Positions 56,371 to 64,000 of a stretch of DNA of 64,000 bases are shown here, in pieces. The position numbers were made by a program, and so were the translations under genes. Numbering within the stretch: position 1 is the stretch's first letter; every line of letters begins with the position of its first letter. The notes below the pieces were generated by a model. The model was given only the letters and a program-made list of their open reading frames with translations. It was not told where the DNA came from and did no database searches. This DNA comes from Rhodospirillales bacterium (GTDB taxonomy: Bacteria; Pseudomonadota; Alphaproteobacteria; Rhodospirillales; Casp-alpha2), in NCBI GenBank assembly GCA_021775095.1, contig JAJFII010000103.1, positions 124,001 through 188,000 of the forward strand, given 5' to 3'.

Positions 56371-57218
56371 GTGGCAACCACGGTTGGAAAAATAATTACA
56401 ATGCTGGCGCTCGGCACCATGGCGATGTCCTTATCGGCCGGCATATCTTATGCTGGCACTTTGGACGATCTGCGCGAGCAGGGTTATGCGACGGTAGCCG
56501 TCGCCAATGAACCCCCCTATAGCGATATTAAGGGTGATGGGTACGTCAGTGGCGCAGCCCCGGATGTGGCCCGCGCTGTCATGAAAAAATTGGGAGTGCC
56601 TGAACTTAAAGCCAAGGTCGTTGGTTATGGGGCGATGATTCCGGCATTGATGGCACGGCGTGTCGACATGGCCACATCGGGTCTCTACATCAAACCGAAA
56701 CGGTGTGAATCGATTATTTATTCCGAACCCGACCTGTGTGGTGCTGAGGCCTTTGCCGTCGCCAAGGGCAACCCGTTTAATATTCTGACCTATGAAGATA
56801 TCGGCAAAAACCCCGACGTCACCATGACCACCTGCGCCGGTTGCGCGGAAGAGGCTTACGCCCTGGAGCGCGGTGTGAAAGCAAGTCAGATCAAAGTCTT
56901 CACCGATCCGCCCAGCGGAATCAAAATGCTGCAGCAGGGCCGGGTCAACGTTTTTGCCCTGTCGGGACTGGGAACCGCGGATTTGCTGAAAAAAACAATG
57001 ATCCGTCCATCGAGCTGATCATGCCGGTCAAGGGTGTTCCCATGGGATGTGCCGGCGCGGCTTTTAATTCGGGAGATACGGAGTTCCGGGCGGCCTACGA
57101 CAATGCTTTGTCGGAGCTGAAATCGAGCGGTGAGTTTGCCAAAATTATCGAACCCTATGGGTTCTCAGCCGAAGCCACACTGGCTGTCAAACGCGATGAC
57201 TTCTGCCCGGGTAATTAA
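56371..57218 (+). pseudogene. ehuB: Ectoine-type binding protein (EhuB-like), frameshifted
   Basis: The first 215 residues are an amino-acid-type periplasmic binding protein with a signal peptide (ending near ISYAG) and the pattern VANEPPYSDIKGDGYVSGAAPDVARAVMKKLG. Near 56989-56995, a run of seven A, the frame shifts and the continuation (NDPSIELIMPVKGVPMGCAGAAF to DDFCPGN, stop at 57218) is in another frame. One missing base, for example A8 to A7, explains it. Joined, the two parts give a normal length of about 280. Start is GTG 56371. It may be non-functional, or the A-run may allow slippage. Confidence 0.8.
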
Positions 57219-57239
57219 GACTTCTGCCCGGGTAATTAA
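57198..57239. repeat. Exact 21-bp tandem duplication over the ehuB stop
   Basis: Two identical 21-bp copies (57198-57218 and 57219-57239) cover the last codons and the TAA of the binding protein gene. The first copy holds the real stop and the second is downstream. This indicates recent slippage in an already decaying stretch. Confidence 0.88.
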
Positions 57240-57276
57240 ATCGCACGGGTTGAAATCGCGCGGTGAAAAGCTGAAT

Positions 57277-57300
57277 GCTGCTCCCCGATTGGGGAGCAGC
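57277..57300 (+). other. Strong intercistronic hairpin between ehuB and ehuC
   Basis: GCTGCTCCCC (57277-57286) pairs perfectly with GGGGAGCAGC (57291-57300) around GATT. There is no T tract and the ehuC ribosome site follows. Such hairpins after binding-protein genes typically stabilise upstream mRNA and raise its level over the permeases. Confidence 0.7.
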
Positions 57301-57317
57301 CGTTCAAGAGGATCAAA

Positions 57318-57986
57318 ATGAAAGACGTTCTCGAATTTACCCCCATCCTCATTGATGGCACCTGGATCACCATTCAATTGACCTTGGCAAGCGCCGTGGT
57401 TGCGCTGGTTCTGTCCTTTGTGATCGGCTTGGCACGGTTTTCCAAATATCGACTGGTACAGTGGTTGGCGATTGGCTATCTCGAGTTTTTTCGCGGGACG
57501 TCGGCAATTGTTCAAATGTTTTTCATGTTTTATGTGCTGCCATTGATGGGGCTGACGTTGTCTTCCCTGGCGGCCGGAATTGCCGCATGTGGACTGAATT
57601 TAAGCAGTTACGGATCGGAAGTTGTCCGCAGCGCCGTACAGTCCGTTGGCCGGGGCCAGCATGAAGCGGCAATCGCCCTTAACTACAGCACCTATCAGCG
57701 GTATCGATATGTCCTGATCCCGCAAGCCATCCCGGTGATGATTCCAACTTTCGGGAATCTGCTGATTGAACTTCTCAAATTAACGGCGGTTGCGTCGTTG
57801 ATCACCATTTCAGATTTGACTTTTATGGCGCAGATCATTCGCGTGCAGACAGCCCTTACTCTTGAGCCCCTTCTGGTGATCCTGGTGATCTATTTTGTTC
57901 TGGCTTCGGTTTTGGTCGGGTTCACAAATTACATCGGCAAGATCGTCTCCAAGGGCCGCAACACCATCGAAGCGAAGGGCGCATAG
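57318..57986 (+). CDS. ehuC: Ectoine-type ABC transporter permease (EhuC-like)
   Basis: This 222-residue polar amino-acid-type permease has about five helices and the cytoplasmic motif SVGRGQHEAAIALNYSTYQRYRYVLIPQA near residues 112-140. AGAGGAT precedes the ATG. The stop is 3 bp before the partner permease gene. The reading frame is intact, unlike the upstream ATPase and binding-protein genes. Assignment to the Ehu group rests on the order A-B-C-D and on the ATPase sequence. Confidence 0.85.
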   Translation: MKDVLEFTPILIDGTWITIQLTLASAVVALVLSFVIGLARFSKYRLVQWLAIGYLEFFRGTSAIVQMFFMFYVLPLMGLTLSSLAAGIAACGLNLSSYGSEVVRSAVQSVGRGQHEAAIALNYSTYQRYRYVLIPQAIPVMIPTFGNLLIELLKLTAVASLITISDLTFMAQIIRVQTALTLEPLLVILVIYFVLASVLVGFTNYIGKIVSKGRNTIEAKGA

Positions 57987-57989
57987 ATC

Positions 57990-58658
57990 ATGGATTGGAG
58001 CTGGAAAGTCGCCTTTGAGGTGATGCCAAAAATGGCCGAGGGATTGCTGATAACGGTTGAGGCCACCTTGGTTGGCGCCCTGCTTGCCTACATTCTCGGT
58101 TTGGCACTGGCCATATTAAAAATGTCAAAATCCAGGCCCGTCGCCTTTGGGTTTTATTGGATATCTGAGTTCATTCGCCGGACACCCCTGTTGGTCCAGC
58201 TGTATTTTTTGTTTTATGTGCTGCCCGATCTGGGAATTTTTTTGAGCCCCTTTGTTGCTGGCGTCATTGGTCTGGGGTTGCATTTAAGTACCTATACGTC
58301 GGAGGTCTTTCGTGCCGGTATAGAGAACGTCCCGAAGGGGCAGTGGGAAGCTTCCAAGTCGCTGAATTACAGTCCCTATCAAACCATGCGTTACGTAATT
58401 CTGCCGCAGGCCATCCCGCCGATGATCCCGCCCTTGGCCAACTATTTGATCACCATGTTCAAAGAGACTCCTCTGTTGTCGGCAATCACCGTTGTTGAAT
58501 TGTTTAATGCGGCCAATATTTACTCGAACAGCAACTATAAATATTTAGAACCGATGACCCTGGTTGGGGTCTTTTTCCTGATCGTTTCCGTGCCCGCCGC
58601 CTATATTGCGATGCGGCTGGAAACCAAATATAAACTCAAAAACACCGGTGCCGCATGA
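57990..58658 (+). CDS. ehuD: Ectoine-type ABC transporter permease (EhuD-like)
   Basis: This 222-residue permease shares the fold with its neighbour. The EAA-like loop is ENVPKGQWEASKSLNYSPYQTMRYVILPQ near residues 111-139, followed by FKETPLLSAITVVELFNAANIYS. It has five membrane segments and an intact frame. It forms the membrane channel with the EhuC-like protein. No working ATPase is encoded next to it. Confidence 0.85.
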   Translation: MDWSWKVAFEVMPKMAEGLLITVEATLVGALLAYILGLALAILKMSKSRPVAFGFYWISEFIRRTPLLVQLYFLFYVLPDLGIFLSPFVAGVIGLGLHLSTYTSEVFRAGIENVPKGQWEASKSLNYSPYQTMRYVILPQAIPPMIPPLANYLITMFKETPLLSAITVVELFNAANIYSNSNYKYLEPMTLVGVFFLIVSVPAAYIAMRLETKYKLKNTGAA

Positions 58659-58786
58659 TGGCGGGTGATCTCAGGGGTTAAATAATTCCCGTGCGGTTTG
58701 ATCAATGTTCGATGATATAAATGATCACTTGCTGGTGACTATTCGATAAAAACACCGCAAAATAATAAATGATGTGATCTGTATTA

Positions 58787-59869
58787 ATGTCAGATCCCCT
58801 CTATTGTGAGTGGATGATGATATTAAACAAATCACCGCTCGGCGCTGAAAACCACCGGTTGTTTCGGACGGAAGCAACCCGACCCCTGACCCTGTTAAGG
58901 CAATGTCCCGCCTACCAGCCAACACCCTTTGCGGCGCAGGGGGATCTTGCCGCCACATTGGGGGTGGCGTCGCTCATGGTGAAAGACGAATCAAAGCGCA
59001 TGCGGCTGGGCAGTTTTAAAGCCCTCGGCGGTGCTTTTGCCGTTGCGCAAATGATCATAGACGTGGCCGGTGTGTCAGATCTTGAAAACCCGGTCGCCAA
59101 AACAACGGCCAAGGGCATGACCTTCATCACGGCGAGTGCTGGAAATCATGGGTTGTCGGTTGCTGCCGGTGCCCGGCTTTTTGGCGCGCAGGCGATTGTC
59201 TATCTGTCATCAGCAGTTCCAGAGGAGTTTGCCGAACGGATCCGGTCGTTGGATGCCCGTGTGGTTCGGGTCGACGGTTCTTATGAATTGAGTGTGCGCG
59301 AAGCAACCGCTGCCGCCGATAAAAACCATTGGTTACATTTGGCGGACGGCTCTTGGGACGGATATGTGGAGCGCCCGGCACTGGTCATGGAAGGTTACAC
59401 GGTGCTTGCTGAGGAGTGCCGGGAAATTTATTTGGCTAAAGGCGTGTGGCCGACCCATGTTTTTTTGCAGGCCGGCGTTGGTGGACTGGCAGCTGCCGTG
59501 GCCGGTCATATTCGTGAATACTGGGACCAGCAGCCGGAGATCATTGTGGTTGAACCGGACGCCGCCCCATGCCTGCGGGAGAGCATTAGTGCCAACGCCA
59601 TGACCAAGGTAACGGGCCCCCTGTCCAATATGGGGCGTCTCGATTGCAAAGATGCCTCGCTGATCGCCTTTCAATCCCTCAAACAGGACGCCGATGGGTT
59701 TATCACCATTTCCGACACGCAGGCGGCTGACGCGGTTGTCCTGTTGGCCGCACATGGTATCCAAACCACGCCCAGTGGCGGCGCTTCCGTCGCCGCCCTC
59801 GGCAAAGTTAACCCCGGCGCGGAAAGCCGCTGCATGGTGATTATAACCGAAGGTCCCGAGGAGGGTTGA
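58787..59869 (+). CDS. PLP-dependent lyase (diaminopropionate ammonia-lyase / threonine dehydratase type)
   Basis: This 360-residue fold-type II PLP enzyme has the lysine in LGSFKALGGAFAV near residue 77, the phosphate-binding AGVGGLA near 230 and HGIQTTPSGGASVAAL near the C-terminus. The pattern NHRLFR...CPAYQPTPF is closest to DpaL-type diaminopropionate ammonia-lyases. In hydroxyectoine pathways a related dehydratase, EutB, removes the hydroxyl group, so this could be EutB-like. The start is uncertain (58787, or ATGs near 58814-58817). Its stop lies 4 bp before the Mo-enzyme start. Confidence 0.85.
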   Translation: MSDPLYCEWMMILNKSPLGAENHRLFRTEATRPLTLLRQCPAYQPTPFAAQGDLAATLGVASLMVKDESKRMRLGSFKALGGAFAVAQMIIDVAGVSDLENPVAKTTAKGMTFITASAGNHGLSVAAGARLFGAQAIVYLSSAVPEEFAERIRSLDARVVRVDGSYELSVREATAAADKNHWLHLADGSWDGYVERPALVMEGYTVLAEECREIYLAKGVWPTHVFLQAGVGGLAAAVAGHIREYWDQQPEIIVVEPDAAPCLRESISANAMTKVTGPLSNMGRLDCKDASLIAFQSLKQDADGFITISDTQAADAVVLLAAHGIQTTPSGGASVAALGKVNPGAESRCMVIITEGPEEG

Positions 59870-59873
59870 GCCC

Positions 59874-62210
59874 TTGGCAGCATCCCTGACATCATCCCAT
59901 TGGGGGACCTACCGGGTGACAGAAAATGCCACCGGCTCGCTGTGCCTGAGAGGGTTCGAAGAGGATCCAAATCCGTCCCCCATTGGCCAGGCCATGGTCG
60001 AGACACGCGATGGGCCCGGTCGAATTGCCGGCCCCATGGTGCGTCGCGGGTTCCTGGAAAACGGTGCCGGCGCGGACTCAGGACTGCGTGGACAAGAGCC
60101 GTTTGTTGAAGTCACCTGGGACGTGGCGCTTGATCTCGCCGCCCGTGAACTTAATCGGGTTCGTGATGATTTTGGAAATGATTCGATTTATGCCGGGTCC
60201 TACGGATGGGCCAGTGCGGGGCGGTTCCACCATGCGCAAAGCCAGTTGCGGCGTTTTATGAACCTGTTTGGCGGATCGATTACATCCCGTGACAGTTACA
60301 GTTATGCGGCGGCCGAGGTGATTTTGCCGCACGTCGTGGCACCCATGGCGCGCCTGTGCCAGGAACACACGTCCTGGCGATCGATTACTGAAAGCGGTTC
60401 GCTGGTTGTTGCCTTTGGCGGGATGGCGACCCGAAATGCCCAGGTCAACGCGGGCGGAACCGGTTGCCACAGTGAATTGCAGGATCGGCGTGCGGCCCAT
60501 CAGGCCGGTGTCCGGGTCATCAACATCAGTCCGGATTGCGCAGATACCCAGCCGGATCAGGAGGCTGAATGGATGGCGATCCGTCCCAATACGGACGTCG
60601 CCCTGATGCTGGCCATCGCTCATACCCTGGTCTCTGAGGACCTCTACGACCGGCAATTCATTACTGACTATTGTGTCGGTTTTGAGGAGTTTTTACCCTA
60701 TTTAATGGGAACCGAAGACGGCACGCCGAAAACCCCCGCCTGGGCCGCGGCAATAACCGAAATCGCTGCCGATGCGACGCTTGCTTTGGCCCGACGCATG
60801 GCCGCCCAACCAACATTGGTTAACGCCAGCTGGTCGCTGACCCGCCAGCAAAATGGCGAGCAGCCCTATTGGATGTTGGTCGTGCTGGCCGCCCTGTTGG
60901 GCGGAATTGGCAAACCGGGACGTGGGTTTGGGGTCGGTCTGGGCGCGGTTAACGGCATCGGTAATCACCGGGGTTATGTGCCCTGGGCGGCCTTGCCAAC
61001 TGGCAAAAATCCGGTCGCGGCCTTTATCCCCGTCGCACGGATCGCTGATATGTTGTTACGTCCCGGCGAAACTTTTTTTTACAATGGTCAGGACCATAGC
61101 TATCCCGATGCCCGCCTGGTCTACTGGGCTGGGGGCAATCCCTTTCATCACCACCAGGATTTAAATCGCCTGGTTGCAGCCTGGCAACGGATCGAAACGG
61201 TCATCGTGCACGAACCCTTCTGGACGCCTCTGGCCCGTCGTGCCGACATTGTTTTGCCAGCGACGGTCGGTCTGGAGCGCAATGATTTGGCCGCATCATC
61301 GCGCGACAACTATTTGATCGCCATGCAACAGGTGGCTCAACCCTTCGCTCAGGCCCGCAATGATCACGACATATTTGCGGCATTGGCCGAGCGTCTCAAA
61401 GCCCCCGGCAGTCCTGTGATGGGGTTCAAAAGCGCCTTTACGGAAAACCGCAACGAAGGCCAATGGTTGTCGGCGCTTTACCGGGAAAGTCGCGAACGGG
61501 GCCGGGCCCATGGGCAGGATCTGCCGGACTATAAAACATTTCAGGAATCCGGCGTGGTGCGCCTCACACTACCCGCCAAGGCCCAGGTAATGCTTTCGGA
61601 ATTTCGTCAGGACCCGATCGGGGCTGGCTTGCAGACCCCATCAGGACGGATCGAAATTTACAGCCAAACCGTCGCGGGTTTTCATCTGCCGGGTCTTCCC
61701 GGCCATCCGGTATGGCGGGAACCCGATGAATGGTTAGGCGCAGCCCTGACGGGTACCTATCCCCTGCATCTCATAACCCATCAACCGGAGCGCCGTTTGC
61801 ATAGCCAGCTTGACCACAGCAGCCACAGCCGCGCCGGCAAAATTAAGGACCGGGAACCCTGCCGAATGCATCCAGACGACGCCAGCGCGCGGCACATCAA
61901 AGATGCCGATCTGGTGCGCATTTTTAACGACCGTGGATCCTGCCTGAGCGCCGTGCGTTTGGATGCGGCCATACGACCGGGTGTCGTCATGATGGCGACC
62001 GGTGCCTGGTATGACCCGGACCTGCTCGGTGACCCCGGGTGCTGCAAACATGGCAATCCAAATACCCTAACGCCAGACAAACCAACCTCGCCCCTGGCGC
62101 AGGGACCGGCGGCTATGTCATGTTTGGTAAATATCGAACCCGTTAAGGGTACGTCACCGCCGGTGACGGCGTTCGACCCTCCACCGTGTGTATTGCGTGA
62201 TAGGCCATGA
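59874..62210 (+). CDS. Molybdopterin-dependent oxidoreductase (BisC/TorA/DMSO-reductase family)
   Basis: This 778-residue enzyme of the DMSO reductase family lacks an N-terminal iron-sulphur motif. Signatures include HWGTYRV near residue 8, WASAGRFHHAQSQLRRFMNLFGG near residues 111-133, a probable serine Mo ligand in RDSYSYA, and a C-terminal pterin-binding domain (HPDDASARHIKDADLVRI). There is no twin-arginine signal, so it is cytoplasmic, as with biotin sulphoxide reductase. TTG at 59874 has GAGGAGGG upstream. It is adjacent to the PLP lyase and M20 genes. Its role in the pathway is unknown. Confidence 0.87.
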   Translation: MAASLTSSHWGTYRVTENATGSLCLRGFEEDPNPSPIGQAMVETRDGPGRIAGPMVRRGFLENGAGADSGLRGQEPFVEVTWDVALDLAARELNRVRDDFGNDSIYAGSYGWASAGRFHHAQSQLRRFMNLFGGSITSRDSYSYAAAEVILPHVVAPMARLCQEHTSWRSITESGSLVVAFGGMATRNAQVNAGGTGCHSELQDRRAAHQAGVRVINISPDCADTQPDQEAEWMAIRPNTDVALMLAIAHTLVSEDLYDRQFITDYCVGFEEFLPYLMGTEDGTPKTPAWAAAITEIAADATLALARRMAAQPTLVNASWSLTRQQNGEQPYWMLVVLAALLGGIGKPGRGFGVGLGAVNGIGNHRGYVPWAALPTGKNPVAAFIPVARIADMLLRPGETFFYNGQDHSYPDARLVYWAGGNPFHHHQDLNRLVAAWQRIETVIVHEPFWTPLARRADIVLPATVGLERNDLAASSRDNYLIAMQQVAQPFAQARNDHDIFAALAERLKAPGSPVMGFKSAFTENRNEGQWLSALYRESRERGRAHGQDLPDYKTFQESGVVRLTLPAKAQVMLSEFRQDPIGAGLQTPSGRIEIYSQTVAGFHLPGLPGHPVWREPDEWLGAALTGTYPLHLITHQPERRLHSQLDHSSHSRAGKIKDREPCRMHPDDASARHIKDADLVRIFNDRGSCLSAVRLDAAIRPGVVMMATGAWYDPDLLGDPGCCKHGNPNTLTPDKPTSPLAQGPAAMSCLVNIEPVKGTSPPVTAFDPPPCVLRDRP

Positions 62211-62213
62211 CCG

Positions 62214-63416
62214 ATGAATGAAATACAGAACACCACCAACGACCTGGATCAGGAAATGATTGGCTGGCGCCAGGATTTTCATCAATACCCGGAGCTTGGT
62301 TTCGAAGAACATCGGACCGCTGCCCGGGTCGCTGAGTTGCTCCGCAGTTTTGGTGTTGACGTGTATGAAGGTGTGGGCGGTACGGGTATTGTCGGTGTTC
62401 TCCAACGGGGCACCACAAGCCGGGCCATCGGCCTGCGTGCCGACATGGACGCCCTGGCCATAACCGAGGAAAATGAGTTTTCCCATCGATCGCGAAATGA
62501 TGGAAAAATGCATGCCTGTGGGCATGATGGTCACACCACGATGTTGCTGGGTGCCGCCAAACGATTGGCCAGCAGCGAAAAATTTGATGGTCGCGTGGTC
62601 TTTATCTTCCAACCGGCCGAAGAACATGGGCGCGGAGCGCTGGCGATGATCGAGGCCGGGTTGTTTGATCGATTTCCCGTTGATGCGATCTACGGCATTC
62701 ACAACATGCCGTCCATAGAGGCCGGGCACTTCGCCGTTCGCGCAGGGCCGATTATGGCTTGTGAGGATAATTTTGAAATTGTCGTTCAAGGCAAGGGTGG
62801 CCATGCGGCGTTGCCCCATTTAACCATTGACCCCATTGTTGTCGCGTCTGAAATTGTCATGGCGTTGCAAACGGTGGTTTCGCGAACCTTGAACCCGGTC
62901 GACAACGGAGTGGTGTCGGTTACCGATTTTTCCGTTGCCGCGACACGCAACGCGATCCCGGACAAGGTGATCCTGCGCGGTGATACCCGCGCCTTTACGC
63001 CGCAGATCCAAAACCGGATTGAGGCTGCCATGGAACGCCTGGTATCGGGTATTTGTTCGGCCCACGGTGCCGACCACCGCTTTGTTTATTCGAGGGAATT
63101 CGCGGCGACCATCAATAGCCATAAAGAAGCCGCCATTGCTGCCGACGTGGCCACTCAGGCGTTCGGTCGGGACAGTGTGAATGCGGATTGCCAACCGATT
63201 ATGGCTTCCGAAGATTTTGGTTTTATGCTGCAACACAAACCCGGCTGTTATCTGTTGTTGGGCAACGGCGGCGTTGGCCCCGGGGGATGTGGGCTGCACA
63301 ATCCCAACTATGACTTCAACGACGAAATTCTCGGTCGGGGTGCCGAGTTTTGGGTTTGTTTGGTGGAATCCCAGCTGCCTGCCCAACCCGTTTCGCAAGC
63401 GCCGGCAGGCGGGTAA
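62214..63416 (+). CDS. M20 amidohydrolase (hippurate hydrolase-like deacylase)
   Basis: This 400-residue protein has the amidohydrolase metal site HACGHDGH near residues 101-108, the PAEEHGRGA general-base region near 138, DTRAFTPQ and a conserved HNMPS. The family deacylates N-acyl amino acids. In an ectoine pathway it could remove the acetyl group from N-acetyl-diaminobutyrate, although DoeB proteins are of a different (AstE-like) family. The stop overlaps the next start by 1 bp (TAATG). Confidence 0.92.
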   Translation: MNEIQNTTNDLDQEMIGWRQDFHQYPELGFEEHRTAARVAELLRSFGVDVYEGVGGTGIVGVLQRGTTSRAIGLRADMDALAITEENEFSHRSRNDGKMHACGHDGHTTMLLGAAKRLASSEKFDGRVVFIFQPAEEHGRGALAMIEAGLFDRFPVDAIYGIHNMPSIEAGHFAVRAGPIMACEDNFEIVVQGKGGHAALPHLTIDPIVVASEIVMALQTVVSRTLNPVDNGVVSVTDFSVAATRNAIPDKVILRGDTRAFTPQIQNRIEAAMERLVSGICSAHGADHRFVYSREFAATINSHKEAAIAADVATQAFGRDSVNADCQPIMASEDFGFMLQHKPGCYLLLGNGGVGPGGCGLHNPNYDFNDEILGRGAEFWVCLVESQLPAQPVSQAPAGG

Positions 63417-64000
63417 TGGCGGGCCCTCCCCCAAGAGGCTTCGAGCCAGCGGAATTTGAATATCGATTGCAAAACCTTCAGTCGCAAATGCACGGCCATA
63501 AACTCGATGCCATCCTGTTGACGACGGAGCCGGACGTCCGATATTACACGGGATTTTTTTCGCAATTCTGGCATAGCCCGACCCGCCCGTGGTTTGTTGT
63601 GCTGCCGTTGGCTGGCAAACCCATTGCTGTTATTCCCGAAATCGGTGCCGCCGGCATGGCCGCGACTTGGGTGGAAACCATTCATACCTGGCCGGCACCG
63701 CAACCGGCAGATGACGGGATCTCCCTGTTGGCGGGAATTATCGCCGGCTTACCCCGACGGTTTGCACGGTTGGGGGTTCCCCTTGGCCACGAAAGTTCCC
63801 TGCGCATGCCGGCCGGTGACTATCAACGGCTTTTAAATGAATTGCCACCTTGCGACGTTGTCGATGCCGCTTTGCTGCTGCATCAAATTCGTTACGTGAA
63901 GTCGCCGGCGGAAATCGAAAAAATCCAATATATTTGTGAATTGACCTCGGACGCGTTTGCCGCCCTGCCCGACCGTTTAAGGGTCGGTGAAAGCGAGCGG
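63416..64000 (+). CDS. M24 metallopeptidase family, ectoine hydrolase (DoeA/EutD)-like, partial
   Basis: The first 195 codons of an M24 protein run off the right edge. The N-terminal domain is that of a creatinase/prolidase (LQSQMHGHKLDAILLTTEPDVRYYTGFFSQFWHSPTRPWFVVLP, then PLGHESSLRMPAGDYQRL). DoeA/EutD ectoine hydrolases belong to this family and fit the adjacent Ehu importer. The metal-binding domain is outside the window, so hydrolase identity is an inference. Translation is coupled to the M20 gene by overlap. Confidence 0.85.
   Translation, partial: MAGPPPRGFEPAEFEYRLQNLQSQMHGHKLDAILLTTEPDVRYYTGFFSQFWHSPTRPWFVVLPLAGKPIAVIPEIGAAGMAATWVETIHTWPAPQPADDGISLLAGIIAGLPRRFARLGVPLGHESSLRMPAGDYQRLLNELPPCDVVDAALLLHQIRYVKSPAEIEKIQYICELTSDAFAALPDRLRVGESER

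Overview
The window reads as chromosome of a free-living, metabolically versatile alphaproteobacterium, most like the Rhodospirillales. The pointers are the housekeeping order yqeY / dnaG-rpoD and carA-carB-greA, a CarD-family regulator beside a 7Fe-type ferredoxin, moderately high G+C, and a dense set of TRAP and ABC importers with catabolic enzymes. No 16S rRNA or other taxonomic marker is present, so this is inference.

Layout. (1) 1-10199: a partial LysR regulator, divergent from a TRAP transporter (small permease, large permease, binding protein), then an SDR, a GMC flavoprotein and, convergent, a fused hydantoinase A/B (5-oxoprolinase-like). It looks like a scavenging and oxidation island for an organic acid or amide. 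(2) 10200-16300: an insertion scar with a large hairpin and an IS3-like transposase remnant, a heterodimeric ABC exporter with one degenerate ATP site, a membrane-anchored ClpP/crotonase-fold protein, and a tRNA with CAT anticodon (probably tRNA-Ile2). (3) 16446-31171: core genes rpoD, dnaG, yqeY, carA, carB, greA, a DUF938 methyltransferase, a TerB-like protein, ferredoxin, carD and an M48 lipoprotein protease. carA and carB are split by G/C-run palindromic elements, one of which carries a DUF559 endonuclease. (4) 31273-38269: a DMT permease, two MlrC-type M81 metallopeptidases flanking an M20 peptidase and an amidase. This looks like an amide or peptide degradation set. (5) 38273-43568: AlkB, a catalytically degenerate HtrA-like protein, a small DUF3012 lipoprotein on the minus strand, a TPR-glycosyltransferase-like protein, two tandem TerB-like proteins and a VOC protein. 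(6) 43725-54281: a sugar ABC importer with aldo/keto reductase, Gfo/Idh oxidoreductase and sugar isomerase/epimerase. A divergent LacI regulator and two matching AACGTT-centred operators control it. Downstream are a TolB-like propeller and a ThuA-like gene separated by a 271-bp MITE. (7) 54605-64000: an Lrp/AsnC regulator, an ectoine-type (Ehu) ABC importer with broken ehuA and ehuB, and a chain of a PLP ammonia-lyase, a molybdopterin oxidoreductase, an M20 amidohydrolase and a partial M24 enzyme resembling ectoine hydrolase.

Most notable: a transposon-like DUF559 endonuclease cassette with terminal inverted repeats and shrunken derivatives in and beyond the carA-carB gap; a CarB that has lost two metal-binding residues in its first ATP-grasp domain; a MITE that supplies the stop codons of two convergent genes; and two adjacent disabled genes in an otherwise intact ectoine-type importer operon.
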